NCBI GenBank assembly: GCA_963082975.1
Contig: OY720350.1
Location: forward strand, 43,179,851-43,243,850
DNA from: Labia minor
Lineage: Eukaryota > Arthropoda > Insecta > Dermaptera > Spongiphoridae
DNA length: 64,000 nucleotides
Reading direction: 5' to 3'
Shown piece after piece: positions 22,274-32,908 of this stretch. The translations under genes and the position numbers were made by a program. Numbering within the stretch: position 1 is the stretch's first letter; the number at the start of each line of letters is the position of its first letter. A model generated the notes under the pieces. That model did no database searches and was not told where the DNA came from. It worked only from the letters and a program-made list of their open reading frames with translations.

Positions 22274-22745
22274 ATATGTAAGTTATATTTAATGAGATAG
22301 ATGCAGTTATTTTTTAAAATATTTCTTATTTAATATTTTCTGAAAAAAATTATAAAATATTTATATGAATTTAATGTAAGTACCCATTATAATTTGTGAG
22401 ATTTGTTGCTATGACAATGTTTGTATTTTCTTTCTTCAATATTATAATTTCTAATAAAATGTGTTCTACAATATGCAAAAAAATCGTTATTCACCAATCA
22501 CTGTTAGAAATATTCATCATACTTTTTCGGTTTTTACTTCGATTTATTAAAGTTAATTTATTACTTAAGTCATTTCTCCACTTTTTTGGTTTATTTTCTT
22601 TTATTCAAAATTTAAAATATTACTTAAGTCATTTTTCCACTTTTTCCACGTAAAGTACCTAAAGTTGTGATGGGGGTCCGTCAAAAAAAATTTTTTCAAG
22701 TGGGGGTCCGTGGAGTACATAAGTTTAAGAACCTATGCTCTAGAT

Positions 22746-22800
22746 TGTAAGAAGTTTCACTTCCGCCACGTGTACGATGCTGCACATTTTGCTTTTTTTT
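22746..22800 (+). mobile_element. Helentron 3' end T, right part of interrupted copy
   Basis: Continues from 19332 across the hAT: TGTAAGAAGTTTCACTTCCG to GCACATTTTGCTTTTTTTT, with the hairpin GAAGTTTCACTTC. Matches 16971-17020. Confidence 0.75.
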
Positions 22801-23011
22801 AACTTTAAACATATAGAAAGATTTTTCCACATATGTTAAAACTTATATAGTCTCACCTGAATAATACTAAACTATCTCGTTCGGATCCTTTACGCTGAAT
22901 CGGGTTAATTCGTGGGTACTCGGCAATTCATTTAACATCAGCATTAAAGACTTCAATTAATAAAACATATATATATATATATATTGAAATTAGAAAAACA
23001 TATAAATTTTC
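22793..23011 (+). repeat. dispersed repeat E, copy 1
   Basis: About 215 bp shared with 26645-26859, from TTTTTTTAACTTTAAACATA through CGTTCGGATCCTTTACGCTG to AAAACATATAAATTTTCA, with small indels. No coding frame and no clear termini. It directly abuts the 3' end of the Helentron remnant. Confidence 0.8.
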
Positions 23012-24299
23012 AATAGTTTTATTTATTTAAATATTTACTTGATTAATTATTAATTGGATTAACTAATGAAAAGTCGATAGAATCTGAATGTAGTTGTCTG
23101 TAATTGTCAATGGATGACGACACGTTTTCAAAATCTATTATTAATAAAATCTTTCTTTTTTGTTCTGGCAAATACAAATCATTTAAGTAAATATATCAAA
23201 ATTGGACTATTTAAAATCATATATTTATTTAAAATACAGAGAAAACAGACAAAATAAAACTACAAAATTTTTTATTATAATAAAATTCGTTTAATTTTAT
23301 TTTTGAAATAAATACAAATAATATATATTTAACATAGCATTATCTATTCCAAACATGAGTTTAATATTAGATTAGTTCGTAATTTGTTTCGTAATTGAAT
23401 CGAGTCCAATATTTATTTTAATATCATATCATAATCATTTATTTTATGGTATATTAGATCGTTTCATGATATTTTTTATTTATTTATTTTTTATTGCTCA
23501 AAATTAAATATTATGCTTATAGTAACTATATTAAATTATATATACATATATATATATATTGTAGCATCCAACAGGATAAACAATAGACCCCGTACCCATT
23601 CCTTCTAGGCCATTCCCAGAACTAGTTAAGGTGTTTGTAGAGGGGGGACAGAGGACTTTCTGTCTACAATATATATATTCATTAAATAATAATAAAAGAA
23701 ATTAAATACTTAGCTAATTTTTATGACTACAAAAAATTATGTGTAGCTAAACCTAAGAATTTTAATTAAATTAATAAATTTTAATTTTTGAAAAAACGAT
23801 ATCTTTTTTATCAAAATTATTTATTAGAAATTATGAAAAATTGATCTCATTTTTTTGAAAAATGCATTTTGTTCTAATGTTATTGATTTAAGGTGTGTGA
23901 CGGACTGACGGATGACCAAATTATTAATTTGCCATGTAAGAAATTATTAAGAGCGTTCTCGAGGATTTTCAAAATCAGTAGAGAAATACATTAATATAAT
24001 TATAATATTTTAAGAATGTTGAAAATTAGGTCTATCATTATATTTTTAACATATTTATATACGATATATAATATAATAACGATCTATATTTTTTATTTTT
24101 CATTATTTTAAATTAAAAATTAAGACAAAAAATAAATAACTGATTGCTATTGAAATATTAAATATACATAATCTAAAATATAGTTGGAGAAAAGAGGCAC
24201 TGACAAGAAAAAAAAATAATTAAAAAAATATATTATTTTTGGTAGAGACGATCCTTGTCGATCTTTTTTCTTTCTCCAAACTACGATATATAATATATA
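23012..24299. other. AT-rich DNA with one GC-richer patch
   Basis: Near 23563-23670 a ~100-bp GC-richer stretch is bounded by ATATTGTAG and its inverse CTACAATAT within AT tracts, possibly a tiny foldback element. The rest is featureless. Confidence 0.4.
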
Positions 24300-24301
24300 T
24301 A

Positions 24302-24762
24302 CGAGGGTGGGATGAAAAGTTTCCCACCTGAACAAGAAAATCTATGTTTTTAAATTTTTTTTTTTGCTATATTTTTCAACATAATCTCCATCAACACTGA
24401 TACATTTCTCATAACGGTGTTCTAATTAATTTAATTAATTAATCAACTATTTAATTAATTAATTAAATTTGATTTAATTTAATTTAAGTCTCATCAACAG
24501 TTATGAATCGACGCAAAAATTCGTTTGGATTACGCCTACAGCGCCAAATTGTCGTTAATGGTTTTTTTTTGGTCTAACCTTAGGAAATGCGGCATCCACA
24601 TCGCACACAGCTTTCCATATTCAAATGGTTTTGCAAAATATTTCACACACGTTCAGCTGACATCGTACAGGTCTCAGCTATCTTGAATTTTGAAAAATAA
24701 AACAAAAAAAAAAAAAAATTGAACATCGTTTTTCTTGGTCAGGTCGGATCATCCCACCCTCG
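24302..24762 (-). mobile_element. internally deleted mariner element
   Basis: The ends are CGAGGGTGGGATGAAAAGTT and, inverted, CGAGGGTGGGATGATCCGAC. Both are flanked by TA (24300-24301 and 24763-24764). The minus strand encodes broken mariner transposase pieces: KIAETCTMSAERV, then a shifted frame with LCAMWMPHFLRLDQK, then RRNPNEFLRRFITVDET, which contains the first catalytic Asp. Everything after that is replaced by about 80 bp of AT-rich filler before the end. It cannot encode a working enzyme. Confidence 0.8.
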
Positions 24763-24764
24763 TA

Positions 24765-25049
24765 TTAATTTATAACAGTCATTCTCTATTACTAATAATC
24801 AATTTGACTAAATTAGAATAAATTTATTTATTTTAATGCTATTTGATTGATATAATATAAAATTGATTATAAAATTTAAATAATTATGAAAAACAGTAAA
24901 AAATTTTTTTTAAATTTGTTTGAATATACATTATTGACAATTTAGAGAAATTATCTATTATTTTTAAGAATTTAAATCGGGTAACGCCTGTTATCATGCA
25001 GTAAAGAGGCTTATCTAGTTAAAATTATTATCAAAGAGGATCAAAATTA
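24765..25049. other. AT-rich spacer
   Basis: No supported feature. Confidence 0.5.
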
Positions 25050-25436
25050 AAATATATAAAACAATTATTTTGCCGGTTGTATTATATGGGTAAGAGGCAT
25101 GGTCTATGACCTTGGGTGACGAGAGTAGATTTAGAGTATTTGAGAATAAAATTCTTTGCAGCAATTATGGGCCAAAGCAAGATGACGTCACAGGGGAATA
25201 GCGGAGACTGCATAACGAGAAATTGCATGACCTCTATGCATCTACAATCATAGTTGGGGTTATTAAATCGAGAAGACTGCGATGGGCAGGGCACGTGACT
25301 AGAATGGGAGAGGAAAAAATGGCGAAAAACATATTTGGCCAATTGGGAAACTTCAATGGTTGTGGATCAAGGATTGGGGAAATGTGGTTGCTGCGGCCAA
25401 GAACTTTCGAGTTCCGTAGAGCCACAGAGATAGATA
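25050..25436 (+). pseudogene. non-LTR retrotransposon ORF2 C-terminal remnant, copy 2
   Basis: The plus strand reads IYKTIILPVVLYG, stop, EAWSMTLGDESRFRVFENKI, then (past a stop) RRLHNEKLHDLYAST and VIKSRRLRWAGHVTRMGEEK. This is the characteristic C-terminal region of insect LINE polyproteins. A deletion follows MAKNI. The 3' end (GAGCCACAGAGATAGATAAA) matches the other two copies. 5'-truncated, as usual for LINE insertions. Confidence 0.8.
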
Positions 25437-26644
25437 AAAAGTAACAAATTTATATAATTAATTCAAATTAATACTGAAGATTAATATATAAAAAACAAAA
25501 ATATTAATTAAAATAGAAAATAATATCAGTCAAAAGTAACAACATACATTTTTTTAAATTAATAATTCAAAAAAGTTATAAATAAATTAATTATATGTAT
25601 ATAATATATAAATTTATTATTTTTGTATTAATAATTTCACTTTAATAATAATAAAATATTCCTGAATAACTAATTAAATAAATAAATTGTTTGATAACTA
25701 TCTAGTTTGTTGTCGTTTTTGACTGATCAATGTAAGTCCATTTGATTTCAATTCATCAACTTGTAAGTAATACTTTTAATATATAGATTCATGTAACTTT
25801 TTATCAATGTATGTTGTTATGTTTTTGTTTTGTTTTTTTTTAATTTTAATCCATTTATTAAATCCATCCATCGTATCGATTGATAACGAAATACTTTTAT
25901 CGTATACTCAGCAATTTTGATTCGTTTAAACATAGTTTCTATTGACAGCGATGATTTATTGTTGTAAATTTTTTTTTGTTTTTTTATATTGTAATCCTAT
26001 CCTATGTGTATCGATGTATTTATTATTAGTAGTTGTTGAATTTCTTGTTGGATGACTCTGATCTTGTCGTTGTTATGTCGTCGTCGTCGTTTTTGACAGT
26101 GCATGTTATTCTGGAAAGTGACATGAACTAATCTAGTTCAATGTTGGATGTAGTGGCTGCCAAGGGGCGTATATTAATAATACACTCTTTGAATGCTATT
26201 AATGAGAGTGGGTAGTGTTGTAGGGGGTGGATGCGAAAGGGATTATTCTTGTTGGTTGTGGCAACTGTACAGAAACAGTCGTTTGGTCCATGCGGCGGTT
26301 CTGGCAGGATTCAAAGTCCTGAGGGGATTCGGCGACTCACTATTTCGAGTGAAAAGCCGCATAGGCCCCTTCGAGAGAAGGATTGAAATGATTAAACTTA
26401 AACCAAGACTTCCAACTGTGATTTAATAATTAAAATTCAAACTATCGACATTCCCAAGTTGTAAATTGCCTTAATAATTAAATTTATAACCAAACTCACC
26501 AACTATTAAGGACTTAATTATTTAATTTTTGCTATTTAGAAATTTTATCAATATTTCAGTTATTGCTCTATTTTATTACGGTTATTAAATATAAAAAAAA
26601 TATGGATATTTAAAACGAATAAATAGAAATTTATTATATTTGAG
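25437..26644. other. AT-rich DNA with a GC-richer patch at 26080-26425
   Basis: The patch includes a (GTC)n run near 26079-26092 and an open frame of 77 codons (26193-26426) whose peptide I do not recognise and which lacks support. It may be part of an untranslated region or a relic element. Confidence 0.35.
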
Positions 26645-26859
26645 TTTTTTTAACTTTAAACATATAGAAACATTTTTCCCCACATATGTTAAAACTTATA
26701 TAGTCTCACCTTAAACTGAATAATACTAAACTATCTCGTTCGGATCCTTTACGCTGAATCGGGTTAATTCGTGAGTACTCGGCTATTCATTTAACATCAG
26801 CCTTCAATTAATAAAACATATATATATATATTGAAATTAGAAAAACATATAAATTTTCA
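26645..26859 (+). repeat. dispersed repeat E, copy 2
   Basis: Second copy of the repeat at 22793-23011, same orientation, with a 6-bp insertion (TAAACT) and an 8-bp deletion relative to it. Confidence 0.8.
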
Positions 26860-29190
26860 TTTCTATTTTGTTAACATAATTATACAAATGTTTTTCTACT
26901 ATACTATAGTGATTTTGATCATTTTTAATTCTCTTGAAATATTTACCTCTCCATTCTAGAGCGGAGATCTTTTTAAGTATTTATTTATCAACTTTTTGAG
27001 AGATTTCAGAAATAAAGTTTTAGATTATTACTTTTACCCTATATTTATTGTTCAATATAAAGGACATATAACTTCTAAAGTTTACTAATTGATCACACAA
27101 GTTATTCTCTCTTTCTCTGAAGCTTTGTATCATTTCCTGAGCTCATCAACTTTTCCCTATTATTTTTCCCCTCTTTTTTGAATTGCACTAGTCTATCTAT
27201 CATCATCAGATTTGTTCTTCTTGTTTCGTGCTCCTCCCATTCGATAATCTTTTAGGGAGCTATTATATTCTATTCCTTATCTTTATTCCTCATCTATTTC
27301 TAACCCCTCACCACACTTCCCCATTTAGAATCTTTGAGAACATCAATCTTCTAGCAATTTCTTCATCACGAATGATATTCGTTCAATTAATCTTTTTTTT
27401 TTGTTTTTATTTAATCGATTTGGTTGTTACCAATTAAAATAAATCATAATTTAATTTTGTTCACTAAATTATTTATTTATTTATTTAATTTTGAATAACT
27501 GGACTATAACTCAAATTAATGAAATTTTAATTTTATTTTTATTTTTATTAATTACTATTAAAATTATTATAAATTAATTATTATGAAATAATTAATTTAT
27601 AAAAAATTTATTAATTGAATTATAAAAAAAAATATGATACGAAATAACTATAATTTTTATTGATATAGAATTTACTATCGTTTTTTTAATTGGATTTTAA
27701 AATTTTAAATGTATAAATAAAGTACAATAAACTACAAAAAAATGGAGTCTCTCATAGAGTACGTGTTTATTTTCATCCAATACAAATATTATTTTTGAAC
27801 TATATACCGATATATATATATATATATACATACTCGTATATATAGAAACAAAATATTCCATAAATATTAATTGAGAAATTGAATTTGCATTTAAATTACA
27901 GGAAATTGCATAGATATATATTTTTTTTTAATTGAATGGCTTTTACCTCTCACTTGTTTTTATAAATATGAGAAAAATTATTTGAAAAAAATAATCCTTT
28001 CATTTATTTATTATAACTATTCTTTACTTTTGTATATTACTTATATTATTTATTTAAGTGAATATATTTCAATAAATGAGTCCACTAATGAAAATTATTT
28101 ATTTTTAGAAATTTTCATTTTAATGAAAAATTATAATATGTAGAACAGATTTTTTTGTAGAGATACAATAGAAATCATGTCTTATACATCAAATTTCATA
28201 TTCCTTACAAACTTTTAATAACTAATAAAGAAAAAAAAAACAAAAGTGCGAAAAATTAAAATAATTTCAAAAAAAAAAGATAATTAATAATTCAAAGATG
28301 GGAGTTTAATTAATTTAATAAATATTTGCACAATAATTTCACAACATGAATTCATAATTTTGACGCAAGTAGTTGTGTTAATGCCATTTTATGAAATTCA
28401 ACGCTTGTCATCAAGTTGACATACTTTTAATCAGAATGAACATACACCACCGACATACAGGCACCCAAATGTCACACCAACAACCTTCCCCCTACCTACC
28501 TACTCTCCTTTCCCAAACAAACACCCCCTTCGAATATTTAATAATTTATCAATTCCGATAAAATTGATTAAATGTCTTTTTTGACTATGATTTATATTAA
28601 ATTAATCGATTAAAATTGATATTCTATTTTTTTTTTTATAAAAAAAAAACGATTTGTTATTTTTGAATATTAAAAAAAATCAACAAAAATAATTTAGATA
28701 AGAAATAAATCGAAGTCTTTTTCAAGCTAAATCCATAATCCACCACTCATCATCTTGATTTATCTGTTAACATTTTGACCTTCACCTTTGGTACTGCTAA
28801 TCTCCACCCCCCCTTTTCATTTTGAAAGTGTTGTCTTGAACCCACCCCCATGATTATTTTCTCATTTTGTATCTTGTTTCATTTAAACTTTCTTTGTCAA
28901 ATCCACTTAGCGATGTTATATAAATTACTTAACCATGTCCACAGTACAATTTTCCTCTTTTTCGATCAATGAGTGGGAAATTAACGGAGGGGAGATCCCA
29001 TTGCGTGTTCCAATTAAATTGTTCTCATCACATTAATGGATTCGGATGATCTATGTTAAATTAAAAAAAAAAACAGATTTAATTAAATCATCCTTTAACA
29101 GATCTATCTGTTAACATTTTGACCTTGAAGTAGTAGTTGAATCATGAAAATATATTTTTTTAATTATATTTTTGTTAGAAAAAATTAATT
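26860..29190. other. AT-rich intergenic DNA
   Basis: No supported gene. C-rich patches at about 28440-28530 and 28790-28850 are low-complexity. Confidence 0.5.
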
Positions 29191-29194
29191 TTAA

Positions 29195-29394
29195 CACACT
29201 ATGAGCAGGGCGGGTATTTATACCCGTTGCCACTTATACAATATATATTTTCCCTTGTGTCACTTAAAATTACTTATTTTAAACGATAACTAATATATAT
29301 CCCTCATATAAGTGGCAACGGGTATAAATACCCGCCCTGCTTATAAGTGGCAGTCCCCGCAACGGGTACAAATACCCGCCCCGCTCATAGTGTG
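29195..29394. mobile_element. TTAA-flanked piggyBac-like MITE, 200 bp
   Basis: The ends are CACACTATGAGCAGGGCGGG and, inverted, CACACTATGAGCGGGGCGGG. TTAA lies directly on both sides (29191-29194 and 29395-29398). TTAA duplication is the hallmark of piggyBac-superfamily elements. The palindrome CGGGTATAAATACCCG and its variants occur three times, and TATAAGTGGCAACGGGTATA is partly repeated near the right end. Non-coding. Confidence 0.8.
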
Positions 29395-29398
29395 TTAA

Positions 29399-29802
29399 TA
29401 AATTAAAATCAAATATTATTTTTTTAATTTTTATCAATCAAAAATAAATTATAAGTATAAGTGTATACTTTTCTATAAAGATTTGAATGAATTACTTAAT
29501 TATATTTTACCTATATATTTTTTATTTTGTTCCGTGATTTTTCTTCCAACCTTCCTGTTCCTTATTATATAACTTACCAATGTTTCATTTTATTTAGGTC
29601 AACAAATTTCCTCTAAATTCAGGTTTATTTAAACTTTTCGTTGACCCTTCCTCTACTCTTCACGGGGGCAAAGTTTGACCAGAGGCCAATTTCTCCTGTT
29701 GCTTCGTGTTGCACGCTAGGCACGCGCGCGTTCATAAAACCTTAAACCAGGTTTGTCGAATACTCTACGGAGAAGCCAGCCATCGCGCCCTCCTAATAAA
29801 TT

Positions 29803-29842
<40 letters not shown>

Positions 29843-30450
29843 ACCATCTAGTCGTGTGTATACTTGGTGAATGGTAATCTTCTTTCCCAACTAAATTTCT
29901 AACAACCCAACTTGTCAAAACTCAAAATTAATTTTCTTTAAAAGTCTATCAAAGACAACGCACGTGTTAGATTATAGAACCCTCACACCATCCGCCATTC
30001 TTCTAACCTGCCTAACGACGACATAGAAAACATCTCCATTTTGCTAAAGATAAGCTTTATGTATTTGTAAAAGTTAAATAAAGTGTCAGTGATGGGAATG
30101 ACGAAGCGTTGGCGGGGTTCTTTTAATCATTTAAGAAAATATATTATGAAGCTTTAAAGGATTTAATGGGATTTAAGATGGGAATACAAAAAAAGTCTTG
30201 TACAAACTTTGCCTATATAATTAGAATATGAATATTCATGATTTATATACATCGAAGTGTATATCTAGAAGAATTTCTCTATGCCTTGAGGCTTATTCTA
30301 CGGGATTGTCTCCTTGCAGGTGTAAATCGAACATTTCAACTTAATTTATAAGACCACCTCTCTCTCTGCATTTTGTGCACTAATTATAGGTTACATTGAT
30401 ACGATGATCATATTCCAAAAATACCAAACCGAGACAAACGGTTTACCTTT
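29399..30450. other. AT-rich DNA with GC-richer patches
   Basis: Patches at about 29640-29790 and 29960-30030 are GC-richer but have no convincing frame. An (AT)n tract lies at about 29808-29840. Confidence 0.45.
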
Positions 30451-30452
30451 TT

Positions 30453-31043
30453 ACTTTCCCGCATACTTCGTATAAGGGAAGTATTGGAATCGTCAAAAAT
30501 TTCGACTTCGAGATTTCGACGTTTTAGACCTCCCTGAGTCGGAAAATACCATTTTTCGAATTATGTGTGTGTGTGTATGTATGGGTGTATGGATGTATAG
30601 ATGTATGTAATGTTTGTCTGTGAGCAAATTTACTCAGAAACTAATCAAGCTAGGACTTCGAAATTTGGTACACCGATAGTATTCACAGTTTGTAGATTTC
30701 TATCAAAATTTCGTAAAAATCGGTTAACCGGAAGTGGTACTTTACCTACACTGGTTGTGTTTACCTTTCAAGTAAAGTACCAGTTTGCTTCGAGATATTT
30801 GCTTCATATTTTGTATATAGATTTAAAAATATGAAAAAAATTCAGATACCAAATTTCATCATGATCTGACTATCGGAAGTGACATTTTACCTATACAAGT
30901 AGCGTTAGGTGTAAATTATAAATATATATAATAGTGTTAAACCATTTTACTTTCTAATTTAAATTAATTAGTTTGTTTATTTTTATTGTTGTTAAAACAT
31001 AATAATAATAACCTAATTACCTATTTAGGGGAGGACACCCCCG
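30453..31043 (+). mobile_element. HINE-like family B, copy B2, 3' subterminal repeat deleted
   Basis: Plus-strand partner of B1: starts ACTTTCCCGCATACTTCGTA and has a GTGT/ATGT/GGAT microsatellite at about 30564-30612. Two GAAATTTGGTA/CGGAAGTG modules follow, and it ends GGGGAGGACACCCCCG. About 17 bp holding the 3' GCGGGAAAGT copy are missing compared with B1. Confidence 0.75.
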
Positions 31044-31045
31044 CT

Positions 31046-31212
31046 TTTTTTAGAACCAAATTGAAAAAATTTTGAAAAAAAGTACGAAATGTACTAAATA
31101 TTTAAAAAAAACCGGGACAATAGATTGTCCCGAAGATTTTTTTCGGGAACCCTGGACAGAGCAACTAAAAACGGGACAATCCCGACAAAACGGGACGTTT
31201 GGTCATCCTAAT
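31046..31212. mobile_element. hAT-like terminal fragment
   Basis: The right end, inverted, reads TAGGATGACCAAACGTCCCG, typical of a widespread hAT terminus. CGGGACAATCCCGACAAAAC and CGGGACAATAGATTGTCCCG palindromes lie inside. No left terminus or 8-bp duplication was identified; it abuts HINE-B2. Confidence 0.5.
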
Positions 31213-32866
31213 CATATATATATCTTAATCCTTAATATATTTCATTTTTTTAAACAACCGACAATAATATAATAAATAATATAGTATTATAAAAACCTCA
31301 CCTGTTAATGAAAATGTTATTTTTTAAATATATTAAAAATATATATGTATATTTTTATGGTTTCTTTTATTCTATTTTTAAATTATCAAAACATTTCATT
31401 ATTTGTTATTTGTACAAGAGAAAGTAAATTTTATACTCGCTCCAAAATAAATAAATAAAATAAATTGTTCTTTCGATCATTAAATTTATCATTAAATAAA
31501 TTAATTTAATTAAATCCCCATTCACTAATTGCATTTTTTAAATATAAATAGATTTCTATTCAAAATGAAATGAACATTATTTGCTTGGTCCTTAATTGAA
31601 TCACTTTATGACTTTATGGTAAGCCAACCTTATTTCCAGTAGTTTAATATTTTTACTATTATTCGAGATAGTACAATTTTGAAGATGAATGTTTTACTTA
31701 TCTCTGATCTTTATTATTTATTATTATAATATAAAAAAAAAATATGAAAATCATAATTCAGGAGTTAGAGTAATCATTTTTTATTAATATGGTCCAGAAT
31801 AAATTAAATGAAGTTTATGTTGTATTACGACATATATATTTATATATATTATAACAATTCATATAATAAATTTGATTTCATAGTTATTTTATTTTCCAAA
31901 AGAATTTTATATCTTTTAAATTTTTCTCAAGTATTGATCCTTTCTTATTCTTAATACTGAAAACTACTTTGTTATTAGAAATTTTATATTTTTTTTTATG
32001 ATGATCATAATATTTACAACAAATTCTTCTTCTAAATTTTTTTTTTTATTTTTATTTAACCTTTACTTTTTGTATTATGGATATATTTGAAACATGTTTG
32101 AAACACTTATTTTAACTGATAAAGAAGAATCGTTTCATCTACCAATTTCTCTTTTTGTTTTTAAGTTCTGTTTTGTTATTTTATCGAATCTTTAGTGAAG
32201 ACTGTGTGGAATTAGAAGAATACAATGCTAGCTAAAGACTTTAGTGAGGAACTTTTATACCCTTCTTTTTCAGGAAGACTAATAGAGTAAACAAAGGCTG
32301 CTACATCTTGATAAGAAGCTGCTGCCACGGGATTTGGAACCCAACAAACGGGAGGATAGACAAAGTGAGGGATTTTCAAAAGTTTTTTTTATTTTATTTT
32401 ATTTTTCTACCACGTTAAGGTGACAAAGTGTTTATTTTTCCGGTTGGGCAGCGCTATGTGAATTTTCCTAACCTTTTGGGAGCAATTCTTATAAAATATC
32501 CGAAACGATATTTCCGTATTCAGTTTAATGACACTAACCATTAATTCTAAAAGGATGGGTAGGATATGAGGGGATGATGTAAGCCGCCTTGTTATTGTTC
32601 AGGGACTCCTTTTTCCTATACAACGGGATCATGGTTTGTTTTTTCGTTGAGCTGCAAAATGCGCAATGGCGGGATTTGGTGATCCCGTAGGAATTGGCGC
32701 CGTGTGAAATTCTCTTTTTTTTATTTTTAGCCCCCAAAGGGTCTATTCAAAACAAATTGGAAGACAAAAGGGCAATTATTATTGTTAGATGTGAAAATAA
32801 AATAAAAAATAACAATAAAAAAAGTAGTTTGCTAAGGAAGCTAGAGAGAGCGCTACTTTTAATATA

Positions 32867-32908
<42 letters not shown>

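Larger units (their letters stand above)
19333..22737 (+). mobile_element. hAT transposon, 3.4 kb, apparently complete
   Basis: The ends are CAGTGGTTCTTAAACTGTGG and, inverted, CATAGGTTCTTAAACTTATG; GGGGGTCCG motifs lie just inside both ends. An exact 8-bp duplication CTCTAGAT flanks it (19325-19332 and 22738-22745). The interrupted target also occurs intact at 16906-17020. Inside, from left: the S segment with a 55-bp tandem duplication, a 30-bp repeat in three copies, and the transposase gene on the same strand. Confidence 0.93.

Noticed and set aside
22396..22653. Open frame after the hAT transposase
   Set aside because: A hydrophobic, F-rich translation of T-rich DNA between the transposase stop and the terminal repeat.
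23563..23670. Small foldback or tRNA-like patch
   Set aside because: Only about 9 bp of inverted ends in AT tracts; no cloverleaf could be drawn, and a target duplication cannot be judged in repetitive AT.
26193..26426. 77-codon open frame in a GC-richer patch
   Set aside because: No recognised domain and no splice or start context strong enough; kept only as a compositional note.
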